64,000 bases of DNA from Gremmenia infestans (taxonomy: Eukaryota > Ascomycota > Leotiomycetes > Helotiales > Hamatocanthoscyphaceae): positions 1,178,001 to 1,242,000 of the forward strand of contig JAFEVB010000022.1 of assembly GCA_032629725.1 (NCBI GenBank). The letters run 5' to 3'. Below are positions 21,697 through 32,800 of this stretch, piece by piece (within the stretch, counting starts at the first letter, position 1; each line of letters begins with the position of its first letter). Below the pieces are notes generated by a model. It ran no database searches and was not told where the DNA came from. It was given only the letters and a program-made list of their open reading frames with translations. The translations under genes were made by a program, and so were the position numbers.

Positions 21697-24054
21697 ATGA
21701 CTGTCGTAGCAACCAAAGCACCAGCTGACTTCGCCGAGGGGATTAAGAAGAAGAATGCCGAACAGCTTGGTATAGCAATGACTCCCATAAGTCCTAGTGA
21801 AGGATACTGGTTAACAAACTGTTAAGCGCTTATTCCTCTTGAATGGAGGATTCCTTCAGAAAAATTACCTCCAGCTGATCAGCTCCGCGTGATTGAATTT
21901 ACTTCCTCGTGTGGAATTCTCAGCGAGGAGGAGCTTACGATTATCAACAAAGATGCAGGCGAGCTTTTGAGCTTACTGGCTGAAGGGAAACTTTCTTGCT
22001 TAAGTGTCACGGCGGCGTTTTGCAAAGCTGCTGCTGTAGCACATCAGGTACGAGTCTTTCTTCGGGCCAGGATAGAGAATCTCCTAATAAAGTATCAATA
22101 GTTGACGAATTGCTTAACGGAAATATTCTTCGCTCAAGCACTAGAAACAGCAAAGGAGCTAGATGCAAAGTATAAAGAGACCGGAAAGCCAACAGGAGCG
22201 TTGTTCGGCTTGCCAATTTCATTAAAGGATCAATTCCAGATCAAAGGGACTGGTAAATCAGTTGATATCTTTCTATTTAGGTTAGCAACTGATTATAAGT
22301 CTTTTAGAATGCAACATGGGAATGACGGCATGGATCGGGCAGATTAGTGAAAAGAACTCGGTTCTGGTAGATATTTTGCAAGGGGCTGGAGCTATGTAAG
22401 TTCTGATCTTGATAAGTGCTTTCATTCCATCTTATTAGTTGGAAAAAGAGGTACTAATAGCTATTCAGCCTCCATTGTCGAACGAATGTTCCCCAATCGC
22501 TCATGGTACGGTATAATACAATCTAGTAAAATATGTGGGACAAAGTTAACGTTTGTGTAGTTTGCAGAGTCCGATAACTTTGTGTACGGCAAAACATTAA
22601 ATCCGTTCAACAGAAAATTAACGCCTGGAGGTAAGTGGAACTAGACATAGATTGAACTGTCCTTAGGCTGATAAAGAGGGCATGACAGGCTCAAGTGGGG
22701 GTGAAGGTGCATTAGTAGCAATGTAAACCTCAGAAAACCATGTGCATTGTACTTTCTAACAGAAACACAGGCGTGGAAGTGCAATTGGAGTTGGAACCGA
22801 TCTTGGTATGCCATTTTGTCATTAAGCTAGACCTTAAAGCTAACTATTTGGAGGTGGTTCCGTCCGAATTCCAGGTAGGTCCATAACTTCCAGATAACGA
22901 TGCGGTACTTATTATCTCCTCGAGCCAACTACAACGGCCTCTATGGTCTTCGTCCAACACTCAACCGGCTCCCGTACGCCGGCGCACGAAATACCCTTCT
23001 CGGATTGGAAGCTATGGGCTCAGCACTGGGGCCCCTCTCTCGCTCCATCTCCGGAATTGCTTCTTTTACCAAAGCAGTCATTGACTCCTCACCATGGCTA
23101 CTTGACCCAAAGACACCCGAGATTCCTTGGCGCCAGGATATGTACGAGTTGAAACATCTCAAAAGCGCTATGGGAGAAGTGAGGAAACCCGTCTTTGGAG
23201 TTATGAGATGGGATGAGTATTTGATGCCTTGGCCACCAGTGCTAAGAGCAGTGGATATGGCGGTTTCGGCTGTAAAGAAGGCTGGGTATGAAGGTAGCTA
23301 GGATCTAACATCTTGTGTGCTGGCATGGTAACTGATCCAATCAAGTCATCGAATTCCCCTGTCCCTTCCCCAACGAACTCGCAACAAACATCGTCAACAG
23401 AATCTACGGCTCTGATGGTAGTACCGATATCAAAAAGACACTGGCACCCACAGGAGAGCCTTGGCATCCTATGATCTCAACGGCCGAAAACTCACCTCAT
23501 CTGAGCGTCTATGAAAGTTGGCAGCTCAACCTGGAAAAGTATGAAGTCACGGATGCATGGTTGAAAGCTTGGAATGCAACCGAAAAAAAGACCAGCACAG
23601 GGTTGCCGATGGATGGATTGCTATTACCGCCTAGTACGAATGTTGCGCATAAACATGGAGAATGGCCGAGGTTAGTCTCTATTGCAAAGTCCCTCTTCTG
23701 TGAGACAAAACTAATTCAATACAGGGATATCATCTATACGAGTCTTTTCAATATGATCGACTACCCAGGCCTAGTCATTCCAGTCCATTCAGCTGTCGAT
23801 CCTGCTCTGGATCCCATTGCCAAAGATTACAAGCCGGCTAATGAACGGGATGCATATATTCAAAGCCTGTGTATGATGTCCATTTCTCCCTGCTTTAGAA
23901 TGCCATACTGATAGGATGGTTGACAGATAACCCGGGAGAGTATGCTGGCGCGCCTATTACGGTACAGCTTGTTTGTCGACGTTTCAGGGAGGAAGAATGT
24001 ATTGGACTTGGTGGTATTGTCGCTGATGCGCTGAAAGCTACGACAACGGGGTAG
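21697..24054 (+). CDS. amidase-signature amidohydrolase (acetamidase-like)
   Basis: Intact gene of about ten or eleven exons from ATG 21697 to TAG 24052-24054. Exon joins recovered by eye give continuous family sequence: MTVVATKAPADFAEGIKKKN; IPLEWRIPSEKLPP; FGLPISLKDQF with the catalytic Lys; ISEKNSVLVDILQGAGA; NVPQSLM; and the amidase signature GGSSGGEGALVA with the cis-Ser. Next come VGTDLGGSVRIPA with the Ser nucleophile, YNGLYGLRPT, a long variable middle, and YPGLVIPV plus the final VQLVCRRFREEE. Lys, cis-Ser and Ser are all present. Fungal members hydrolyse acetamide and other small amides to the acid and ammonia, and are often induced under nitrogen limitation. The precise substrate is not predictable. 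No broken codons were found, although the intron count is high. Confidence 0.87.
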
Positions 24055-24457
24055 ATGCCTTCATACCTATGAGACGACGAGCAATAAATTCCTCGGTGTC
24101 GATTAAACAAGCAAAGCTCAGATATTTGAATATTGAAAGTCAAGGAATCTAGACGTTAGTGATGAACATTTGACGTTGACCCTTTTTTTATATTTCATGT
24201 AGGTGAAGTTTGCAGTTCTGTCCTCACACTTATAATCTCCAGCACCCCATCAATTGGAATGTCAACAATTTTATATGTTCCATCTCGTACAGCTGTTCAT
24301 CTCCAAGTGCACACATAAAGATCACTGATATTATCTGGTTGTCTATTGGTTGACCATGCTTCTCGTTTAAGCACCACCTGCCTTGTGTAACACTATAACG
24401 ACAACGCCTTAGAACTTCAAGAGAAAGTACCACCCCAACTCTTTAACAATCAACAAA
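24055..24457. other. intergenic; promoter of the RBR ligase
   Basis: 400 bp without a supported gene. It presumably contains the amidase 3' end and the ligase promoter; no clear motif seen. Confidence 0.5.
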
Positions 24458-27181
24458 ATGGCACCGTGTATATTCTTTAGACGAGGAGCATGCATGAATG
24501 GAGACTCATGCAAGTTCACCCATGAACGAGACATGAGCAACCAGAGGGACTTCGGACCTGTCCGTCCAGGCTTTTCGGACATTGAGAGGCTGGCCATCAC
24601 TTCTGCCAAGAAGAATGTCATCAATAAAGAGGTCAAACCAACGTTAGCTTGTCGGTTTTTCTCGCAAGGATCGTGCAATAAGGGCGTCGGCTGCCGGTAT
24701 GTTCACGCGCCGACTGTAACACCCCCAGAGCAGGTACATTCAGACACGAATCTCGCAAACCCAAGTCTGGATTCACCCAGTGGAAGCTCTCTTCCGAAAG
24801 CACTAGACTCCCGGGCAGAGATTCCGTGTAGTTTCATGTCACGTCCTGGGGGGTGTCAAAAAGACTCTTGCCCATATCTCCACACCGCGAACGAGCATGG
24901 CATGGAGATCAGCGTTACTCAGGATATTAAGGTAAGTCGTTACTTTTCTGACTGTTATATTACTCTCTATTAAAACCTTGAGTAGGACCTAGATCTTGAT
25001 GATGATTTTAGTCGGAACATTTTGGGAGCAATGGTCAAGTTCAATGAAGTCGGCCATGTTCTTAAGGTCTCCTTTCCGACAGACTTTTCTCTTGCGTGTA
25101 TTCAAGGGTTTAGACCGGATAGTAGCCCTGAAGCAATCGTCGATATCGTTCGTGGTCTAGGCTTCGACGTAACCACCGACTGCGTCCGCATTCTTAAGTC
25201 TGCGACGGTATTGGAGCCAAAAGCTACAGTGAAAGTAGAAGATCCATTGTTTGCCACCGAGCTTTGTTCCAGACTCAAGGACCAAGGATCCGCCCTCAAC
25301 GCAACACCGATCTCCATCGCTCCCAGACAGACGAATTGCAGAAAAGTCCACATATCCTGGCACAAATCTACTCGAAATGCGTGGCTAAACTTTGGCAACG
25401 GTGAGATAGCAAAAAGAGTTGCCCAAAATTTCAATAAAGGTAAATATAAGTGTCTAGGCCAATCCATCAGGTCTTCTGCACCATCGGAGAATCCGCATCG
25501 AGGGGGTCGAGGTGGCTGTCGCAATAGTGTACCTTGGACTATAATTTTGAGCGATGTACCAGGCCACGCGACTTCCAAAGACATCGAAGCAGGAATCAAA
25601 ACATTGTATGATAAGCCACGGCACATTGAGTTGGGAGCCAGCAGTTACGATGCTCTCGATGCAGAAGTTAGCGTTATGGTGAGATCACAACTTGAAGAGC
25701 ATGGTCCACTCGAGCTCTTCCATCTCGCACCCAGTCCTGAGGGGAAGCGAGTAAAGGCTATAGCTTGGTTTGTAGATGAAGAAGATGCAAGATCGGCATG
25801 CGACTTACATAACGGACCTCTTGGTATCTTGAAAATGGGGAGACTGACCGTAACCCTCGTCCCGTCAGCCAAAATAAAAGTTTCCACACCGATCTACCTC
25901 GCCTTGAAACCCACCATTGACGATGCGAGTATGACCTGGAAAGAACGACATCTACGGCTTCATTTTTACCAAGACGCTATATCACGGTTCACAACGATGA
26001 AGGTTGAGGGTGATGATGCGAAAGACGTGGCCAGCGCGCGCAAAACCCTTGATGATATCTTGCGTGGAGTCGTCCTCACCGACGGTCAACGTGAAATTGG
26101 GAGTTCCTTATTCAGCAGCAATCGAAGCGCACATAATAAGCTCAAGGCAATTGAGAGGGAACTTCGTATAGTTATAATCGGAGACAAAACGAAACGTCAT
26201 CTCCTGTATCACGGCCCTCCCGAGAAAATGCAGCGAGTTGTTCGTCAAATTACGGACATACTCAAAGAAGAATCCTTGTCGAATTTCGAAATTTCTCTGT
26301 ACAATGAGCATCAATTTTCTTGGACAATTCATGGTGGTTTCAAAAGCATGGTCCAAGAATTTGGAAAGGACGTTGCCGTCTTCGACGTCGTGTCGAGGAA
26401 GATCATCATTAATGGCACGCAGCAGCAATTGGATGCAGCGCTATCAATGATGAACGGCGAACATCGTTTCAAGACCTATCCCCTCTCCGAGCACAAGTCG
26501 GAAGGAGAGTGTCCGATCTGCCTCGCGACCGACGATATCGACATGCCGGTCGAAACTTCATGCAAGCACACATACTGCCTTGAATGCTTTGAGAGTTGCT
26601 GCAAACACGCGGCATCAACAAGCACAAATCAGTTCCAGGTCATTTGTGCAGGCGATGGAGGCGAGTGTGGAAAGGTATTTGATTTGGCGGAAGTGAAGAA
26701 ACGAGTCTCATCGTCAGTCTTCGAAGACTTATTCAAATCATCCTTCAAGGAGTATATCGGTCACCACCCCCAAGATCTCCACTACTGCAAAGGTGTAGAT
26801 TGTGGGTTTGTTTACCGCTGCACTTCAGCCGCAAACTCAAAGCCTCCATTATACGCTTGCTCAAATTGTCCCCAGCGTCTATGCACTTCCTGCCACGAGA
26901 ATTGGCATGGTGGTCACACTTGTGCAGAGTATAAAGACCTTGTATCAGGTGGCTATGAGGCGCTCGAAAAGGTGAAGAAGGAACTTAATATCAAAGCTTG
27001 CCCTAAATGTAAGACTTTAATGGAAAAGACGGAGGGATGCAATCATATGAGTTGCTTGGCCTGCAAAGCGCACATCTGCTGGGTGTGCATGGCGGCTTTC
27101 GAAACGAGCAAACCGTGCTACGATCATATGTTGGAAGAGCATGGTAGCATTGGCCTTGGACTCGAACACTTTGCGTATTAA
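24458..27181 (+). CDS. CCCH zinc-finger RBR-type E3 ubiquitin ligase
   Basis: Two exons (24458-24931 and 24986-27181) with a 54-nt intron; 889 aa. The N-terminus carries three C-x7-C-x5-C-x3-H-type fingers: CIFFRRGACMNGDSCKFTH at residues 4-22, CRFFSQGSCNKGVGCRYVH around 64, and CSFMSRPGGCQKDSCPYLH around 121. A long middle with RRM/KH-like character follows. At the C-terminus are RING1 (CPICLATDDIDMP..CKHTYCLECF) from about 668, an IBR (YCKGVDCGFVYRC; CSNCPQRLCTSCHENWHGGH), and RING2 (CPKCKTLMEKTEGCNHMSC), whose Cys in EGCNHM is the expected thioester residue. The protein should take ubiquitin from an E2 onto itself and then the substrate. Combining CCCH fingers with RBR suggests RNA-linked ubiquitination; that is inference. 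Confidence 0.9.
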
Positions 27182-27932
27182 CGGTCGAAAGTAAAGGTCT
27201 TCTCGGTAGCTTCTAGGCTTTTGTTCGTCAGTCACTTAAAAGGTAACAGCAGAAAGACAAAGAGAGATTTGCACCTCCAGGTGATCGGAATGAAAAGTCA
27301 GATAAGAGTTTGGTAATTAGAATTCATGACTTTTCAAACCTGAAGCCCATAAGATGAGCAGACTGCTCAAGCGAATAATAGTCCATAGATTTGTTTTGAA
27401 ACATAACGACGTTGATACAGATTTCTTTTCAAACCCCCAAGTTGGGGTCCAGAAGCCCCCCTACTGCGGATCCTATGCACGTCATCGAATTGAGGCTGCC
27501 CTGCCCCCGTCTGCGGGCCGCACCGCACCGCACTGAAAGTTTAGCATTGGGACGCATGCTGTTTCAATTTCTTGGTGAAAAGGAGTCGGGTATACAGTAT
27601 CAAATGTTGGTTGCTGAGCCACAGGGTCGATTTCTGGGGCAGTACGGAGTGTCAAGTTGGTTTCCTTCAATCAGCGTCGTGTATTTTTCATCACCAACAA
27701 CGTGACGTGCAGTACTACGCATATTTTGCATCAGGAGAGTTTGGAAGGTTTGGTAAGGTAAGTAGGCAGCACTGTGGTTGTAGCAAGCAGTGTCGTCTTG
27801 TTCTTTTCGTACTATATAAGTTTACGATACTTACAACGTACTCCCATGCCTATTTCATTAACGTTCCCTCCTCTTGAACCATGTTTTGCAACAATCAGCT
27901 GTCCAAATTGCCGATACTGTAGTCATTTATTA
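27182..27932. other. intergenic, nothing recognised
   Basis: 750 bp with small overlapping frames on both strands and no domain. It likely holds the ligase 3' UTR and the promoter of the next membrane protein. Confidence 0.5.
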
Positions 27933-29042
27933 ATGATGTTGCTCATTCCAAACTATTGGATTCAAATACTATTCATATCTTGTTCTGCAGGTCTCTCCTT
28001 TCTGAGTACCATTCCACCTGGTGTGAATAGTGGTCGGCAGATTGAACCCGGGATATCCGTCGATGTCCTTTGGCAAGATGCTCCAGGTCCAATCCACTTT
28101 GACTTAAGAAAGAACTTCCCAAACGCTTCTGTTTTTTGGTTACCAATAGGCTGTAAGTATAAGCCTTTCGACTTGCCATATATATTCTCGGAATCCTGCA
28201 ACTAGCTGACAAACTTTTATTAGCTGAGACAAATGCAACACAAAAAACTACATTTACTTGGGTGGTACTTGCTAGTCAGATAGGGGACTGGGAATTCTAT
28301 GCACTCGGCTATAATGCTACATCCTCGCAAACGCAGCTGTCGAATTTCACCTTTCCTGTCCATATAGTATCGGCAAGCTCAGGCCAATCATCTAGCAGCA
28401 CTGTATCAGGGACAGAAATCCAAGTATGCAAACAAGACAAGTTCTGAAATTTAAATTAAAATGACGTAGTCACAGACAACTACAATATCAGCCAACCTTA
28501 CCATGCGTGCAGGCACACCCACGGATTTTTCAGGTATACCTACAAATTCTTTCGGCACAAAGTCCTCAATTCTACCTGCACCCACACTCAGACTTACACT
28601 CACACCTGAGTCTCAAACTACAAGCCTCCTCCAGAATACAACGTCGATTACCCCACCAGCTTCTGCGTCTTCCACTGGCGTACTAACATCATCCCAAGCC
28701 CATAATCCACTCACAACATGCACAGAAGCTGGCATCGGCGTCTCAGTCGCGCTCTCCTCCCTCTTCCTCATCGGCGCCCTAGCCCTCTACGCTTTCCGTT
28801 GCGGACGGCGGTCTGCTGGGGTTCTCACCCCTGAATTCGAGAAAGCCGAGCTGCCGGCTGGGGATATGCTAGCCCGTGTACCTGAGCTGGGATCAGGAGC
28901 AGGAGCCGGTTTCAGAGAAGTCGATGGCAAGGAGTTGATGAAGATTGCTGAACTGAATGGACCTGGAGTGGGTGGTCTGGTTGATACAGAGCGTGGAATG
29001 AGGGCGGAATTGGAAGATAGAAGGATGTCTGCAAACAGATGA
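27933..29042 (+). CDS. type I single-pass membrane protein, Ser/Thr-rich ectodomain
   Basis: Three exons: 27933-28152, 28224-28423 and 28476-29042 (GT-AG introns of 71 and 52 nt). The chosen start (MMLLIPNYWIQILFISCSAG) gives a plausible signal peptide; upstream in-frame Mets exist. The ectodomain has a beta-rich N-terminal part (GISVDVLWQDAPGPIHFDLR; TFTWVVLA; GDWEFYALGYN) with N-glycosylation sequons, then a Ser/Thr/Pro-rich stalk. One membrane helix (GVSVALSSLFLIGALALYAF) is followed by basic CGRRSA and a cytoplasmic tail of about 80 residues. The architecture resembles wall-stress or adhesion-type surface proteins, but no named domain is recognised. The gene at 30863 has the same layout and may be a diverged paralogue. 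Confidence 0.7.
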
Positions 29043-29393
29043 CGGGGCGGTAACGTTGTGGTTTGGTTGCTTGCTTGTTTAATCAATGCGTTGAACATAG
29101 CGGTACATTTGAAGGGATATCTTAGATTGAGTTTACGTGAAGGTTGGTGACCACTTCCCATTGATTGACCTCCCAAGTTCAGGCATGGAAACCAGATTGA
29201 ATAGAACTTGTAGTTCGTGCTATCAAACGAGTTCAATAAGGTCCGATCATCCCCTCCGCTCTACAGACGTTCTTGCTCCCCGTTTCGTATCACGGACGTA
29301 CGAGGTAGACTTGAAGGTCCTGAAAGTTATGTTTACGGCCGCAAATTTCATTTTCCTCAAAAGTCTATGCGATTGAAAGGCCTGAATAGAGAA
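29043..29393. other. short intergenic gap
   Basis: 3' flank of the membrane-protein gene up to the inverted-repeat element. Nothing recognised. Confidence 0.5.
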
Positions 29394-30067
29394 GGGGGGT
29401 TTAAATCCAATCTAACATTTGTTAAATCTAATCCATCTGATCTCGCGTTCTAATTTGCCTAACTACCACTAAGGGGTAGTTAGGGGGAGATGAAAAGTAG
29501 ATAGCAGGCCTTAGGATAATAGGTACGCTGCTAGCGCTATCTCTACTTTAACCTTACTATCTCGAATATCGCTATTGCTAACTTTACTAATATTACGAAT
29601 TTGCAGCGCTGCTAGCGCCAGCGCCACTTCTCTTCTTATTATCTAAGGATACACTCTTTTTCCCTCCTAGCTAGCTAAAGTTATAGCATACAGGTCCTAA
29701 TTAAAGCGCAGCTAAGAGTCAGCCTCCTAAGACCTTTACCATCTGCGAGTATAATCATATGACATTGAGAATACGCGTAAATGTTATACGCGTAAAGGTT
29801 ATACACGTTAAAAGTCTGAATATAGACGTATAGGTATCGCCTAAGGGGTAGGTCTTCTAGCAGCAGCTTCTCTACAGAGATAAAGATGGGTGTATTAGAT
29901 AGGAGGTAGCAGTGTTTAAGAGAAGGAAAAGAGGATAGAGACTTAGATAAGCATTTATATTTCTATATTAGCTTCAGATGCCGCCTTTGGTTTCAAGACG
30001 CGATACTAGATATATTAGATTTATAGATTAGATTTAACAAATGCTGGATTAGCTTTTGAAACCCCCT
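29394..30067. mobile_element. non-autonomous inverted-repeat element (MITE-like)
   Basis: Left end: a run of six G then TTTAAA-T-CCAATCTAA followed by CATTTGTTAAATCTAATC (about 29395-29433). Right end: on the opposite strand GGGGGTTTCAAAAGCTAATCC followed by the same 18-bp core CATTTGTTAAATCTAATC (about 30027-30066). This gives roughly 40-bp imperfect terminal inverted repeats with a perfect 18-bp core. The interior is about 0.6 kb, non-coding, with three diverged copies of TTATACGCGTAAA near 29770-29810. No transposase is present. I could not identify a convincing target-site duplication, so the exact ends are uncertain. Confidence 0.65.
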
Positions 30068-30862
30068 TTATGAAGTCCTGATCGATTCTGGAATTTAATA
30101 ATATTTACGTACGTAAATATCGAGCCCCTACATGAGGCATTTTTTGGCTGATGGAGCTAACGAATAAGCTTTTACCACTAGGCGAGAGATCTTCAGGGGT
30201 AATCAATCATACCTACTGTACAGAACGAGCATGAGAACTTGAGTTGTCTTATCTTCTTGACCCGTAGCTTGTAATGAAAAGTCAATCATCACCATCAAAG
30301 CGAACATAAGATGAGGATGAGATGCAGGTATACCTAGGTAGGCATGGGATTTCCTAAAAAGGAATACATTGATGCTAAGTTCGACAAAAGGGGCATTAGC
30401 GAAGGGGATTTGCTCAAGGTCCGTACGAACCGAACCCCGCAGACTCAAATCGGGCACGGAATCAATTAAACAGTCAATTTGACGAATCAGACAACTTATA
30501 TGACGTGCCACTTTCAACGCACGGCTTCCCAGTGGCTAGCCAGATACTTGTACTAGTAATTCTAGACGAAATTCGATTGCACGCCCCGGCGAGCCCGGAT
30601 GGGCCGGGTGCTCAGTCTCACGCGATTTCTGTTACTCCGCCACATGTATGCCTAGTGGCTCGCTCTGGCTCTTTCCCACTTGGAAGTTTGTACCTGCGTG
30701 GTACCTGACGAAGATCCTTCCTCCGTACTACACTCTCTACACACCAAAACACATTCTTTTGTTTGAAACATACAGTCAGGAAGACTCTTGAAGTCCCCAT
30801 CCATTCTCTTTTATTTGTTTTGAATTATAATAATACTGCAGTGCGTGCGTGCCTGCAAAGCA
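30068..30862. other. intergenic with a perfect palindrome
   Basis: No gene. It contains a perfect 20-bp palindrome, ATATTTACGTACGTAAATAT, at 30101-30120, just outside the inverted-repeat element. The final 300 bp are the promoter of the second membrane-protein gene. Confidence 0.55.
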
Positions 30863-31813
30863 ATGGGTCGCTCGCTCCTCTTCAGCATCGCGAGTCTCCT
30901 CATACCATTTGTCTCTGCAGACTTCGGCTTCACGAATCCTAGCTTCCAATATGTGCAATTATCTTCTCCCCAAGCGCTTGCTTGGAACGGGCAATCGGGG
31001 CTCGTTACTTTGAGGTTAATGGTCTATCCCGCGGATTCCGAACAGAGTTATTTGCCAATTGCTGGTAAGGTTCCTGGAGTAATTGAGTTGATTGGATATT
31101 TATTGTCTGGTTGAATTGATTGATTGACTGATTCATTGTGTGAATGTATGTAGCGAACCTAAGTGGAGCTTCTTATACTTGGATACCGGATTCGCTGGCG
31201 ACGGGAAGTAAATGGACGCTGGAGGGCATTGATGCTGATGGCAATATGGCATCGTCTCTCAACCCATTCGTAATCCAGGGCGCAGTGGCATCAGGTTCAA
31301 ATACGGCAACCACGTCACTTATGCAGCAGGTAAGGACCAGGCCTTAGAGATCCGATCTGAACAGTTCAGAATCAAGCTGATGGTATACAAACGTAGAAGC
31401 CACAAATTACCGCGGCATCCACATTCGCAACCCAAACCACCACCACCACTCCAACATCAAATCCAACCAGTACCTCCTCTCCTTCTTCTTCTCCAGATCA
31501 AAACTCAAACATGCACATGTCGACGGGTGCCAAAGTCGGAATCTTCGCTGCGGCCATCATAGGCGCCGCTATAATCGTAGCCCTCATTACATTTTTCTTC
31601 CTGCGACATCGCCGGAACCAGCAAAAGAGCTTGCGACGCGACTCGATCGAACTGGCAAAGGGAACCCCGGACCTCTGGGAGCTGGAGGGAAACGGGTCGA
31701 GTGCGACCTTGGATACGTTGAGTTCGATGAATAGGCCTTTTGTGGAGCTCAAGGGGAGTGCTCTGGCGGGGTCAGTGCCGACGAGTATGGGGGATAGGGT
31801 TGAACTGGGTTGA
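30863..31813 (+). CDS. type I single-pass membrane protein, possible paralogue of the 28-kb gene
   Basis: Three exons: 30863-31064, 31154-31329 and 31397-31813. The signal peptide is MGRSLLFSIASLLIPFVSA; the start is set at 30863, as the upstream in-frame Met adds a basic hexapeptide before it. The ectodomain has a short beta-rich part (FQYVQLSSPQALAW; LSGASYTWIPD; GSKWTLEGIDADGN), then a Thr/Ser/Pro-rich stalk encoded by exon 3. A Gly/Ala/Ile membrane helix (VGIFAAAIIGAAIIVALITF) is followed by a strongly basic stop-transfer RHRRNQQKSLRR and a short cytoplasmic tail. Intron number and placement match the 27933 gene, consistent with old duplication. Function unknown; a cell-surface role is inferred from topology only. 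Confidence 0.7.
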
Positions 31814-32800
31814 TTTATTTGTCAGAAGGAACACTCATTTCTTAATGGAGCGAGGCGGATCTGATTAATGGCATCGATTAATGCTTATTATGTTATGAGG
31901 CAGGGCGGTGTTAGGGCAGGGACGGCTTATGCGGAATGAGAAGCGGACCCAGGGGTGTTTGAGAGTTGGAATACTAAAGCCTCTCCAAAGGCACCTTTCT
32001 ATCTCGTTGTTCATGAATATGAAGAACGTAAGTATTATACCGGGATGATAAGGTCATGTGTATATTTAATCCTATGATTATACAGTCATCAAATACAAAT
32101 CAATTAATCGCAATAGAATTCTAACTACGCCGTTAGTATAAGCAACACCTTAAGTCGTCTGGCATGTGGCCCCCTTATTATGATTTGCCACGAAGTTCGG
32201 CATGTATTAATTCATCTAATCGAGACATCATTCATTGAATGCCGTTGTACGCTTGAAGGAAAGGGAACCCACAGCGCAAGATTTCAATGAAGATACGGAT
32301 GACATATAAGACGGATGAGCAAGCTTCTTGACTCACCAAGAATATCTATCCTCAACCTCTTACTCAGTCAGAAAGATCCCCTCGCCTTGCTAACTTATAA
32401 ACAACTCCGTCTTCCTTGCACCACCCATTCCAGGAAATGGGCCATGCCAATTTTTAGTGGCAGGTGTGTATAGTATATCACGTGCGCAGTATACACAGCA
32501 CAGGACTTCCTGTATGTATGTTTGGGAAATTCATCCTTTGAAGTATATTATGAACACTATGTACAACACAACCACCGGCATGCCATTTCCTTGACTTCAT
32601 TCCATAATCGTCAAAATCAAAAACCAACGACATCCCGTGATCCCGATGGAAAGTCCATGCATCAACGCAAATATCGCAACTTGAAAAAGCACTTTTCCCA
32701 ACACCGAATATTCCACTGTTTGCGGCTTAAAAACGAAGTGTATTATAGCTGAAACCAAGATCGCTTGATAATGAAGGAAAGTAGCAAGCAGCGGGCTAAT
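31814..32800. other. intergenic between convergent genes
   Basis: About 1 kb between the membrane-protein gene and ILV2. There are only small unsupported frames (for example 32522-32752). Nothing else recognised. Confidence 0.5.

Noticed and set aside
25102..25626. 174-codon minus-strand frame inside the RBR ligase gene
   Set aside because: Shadow of the coding strand; no motif.
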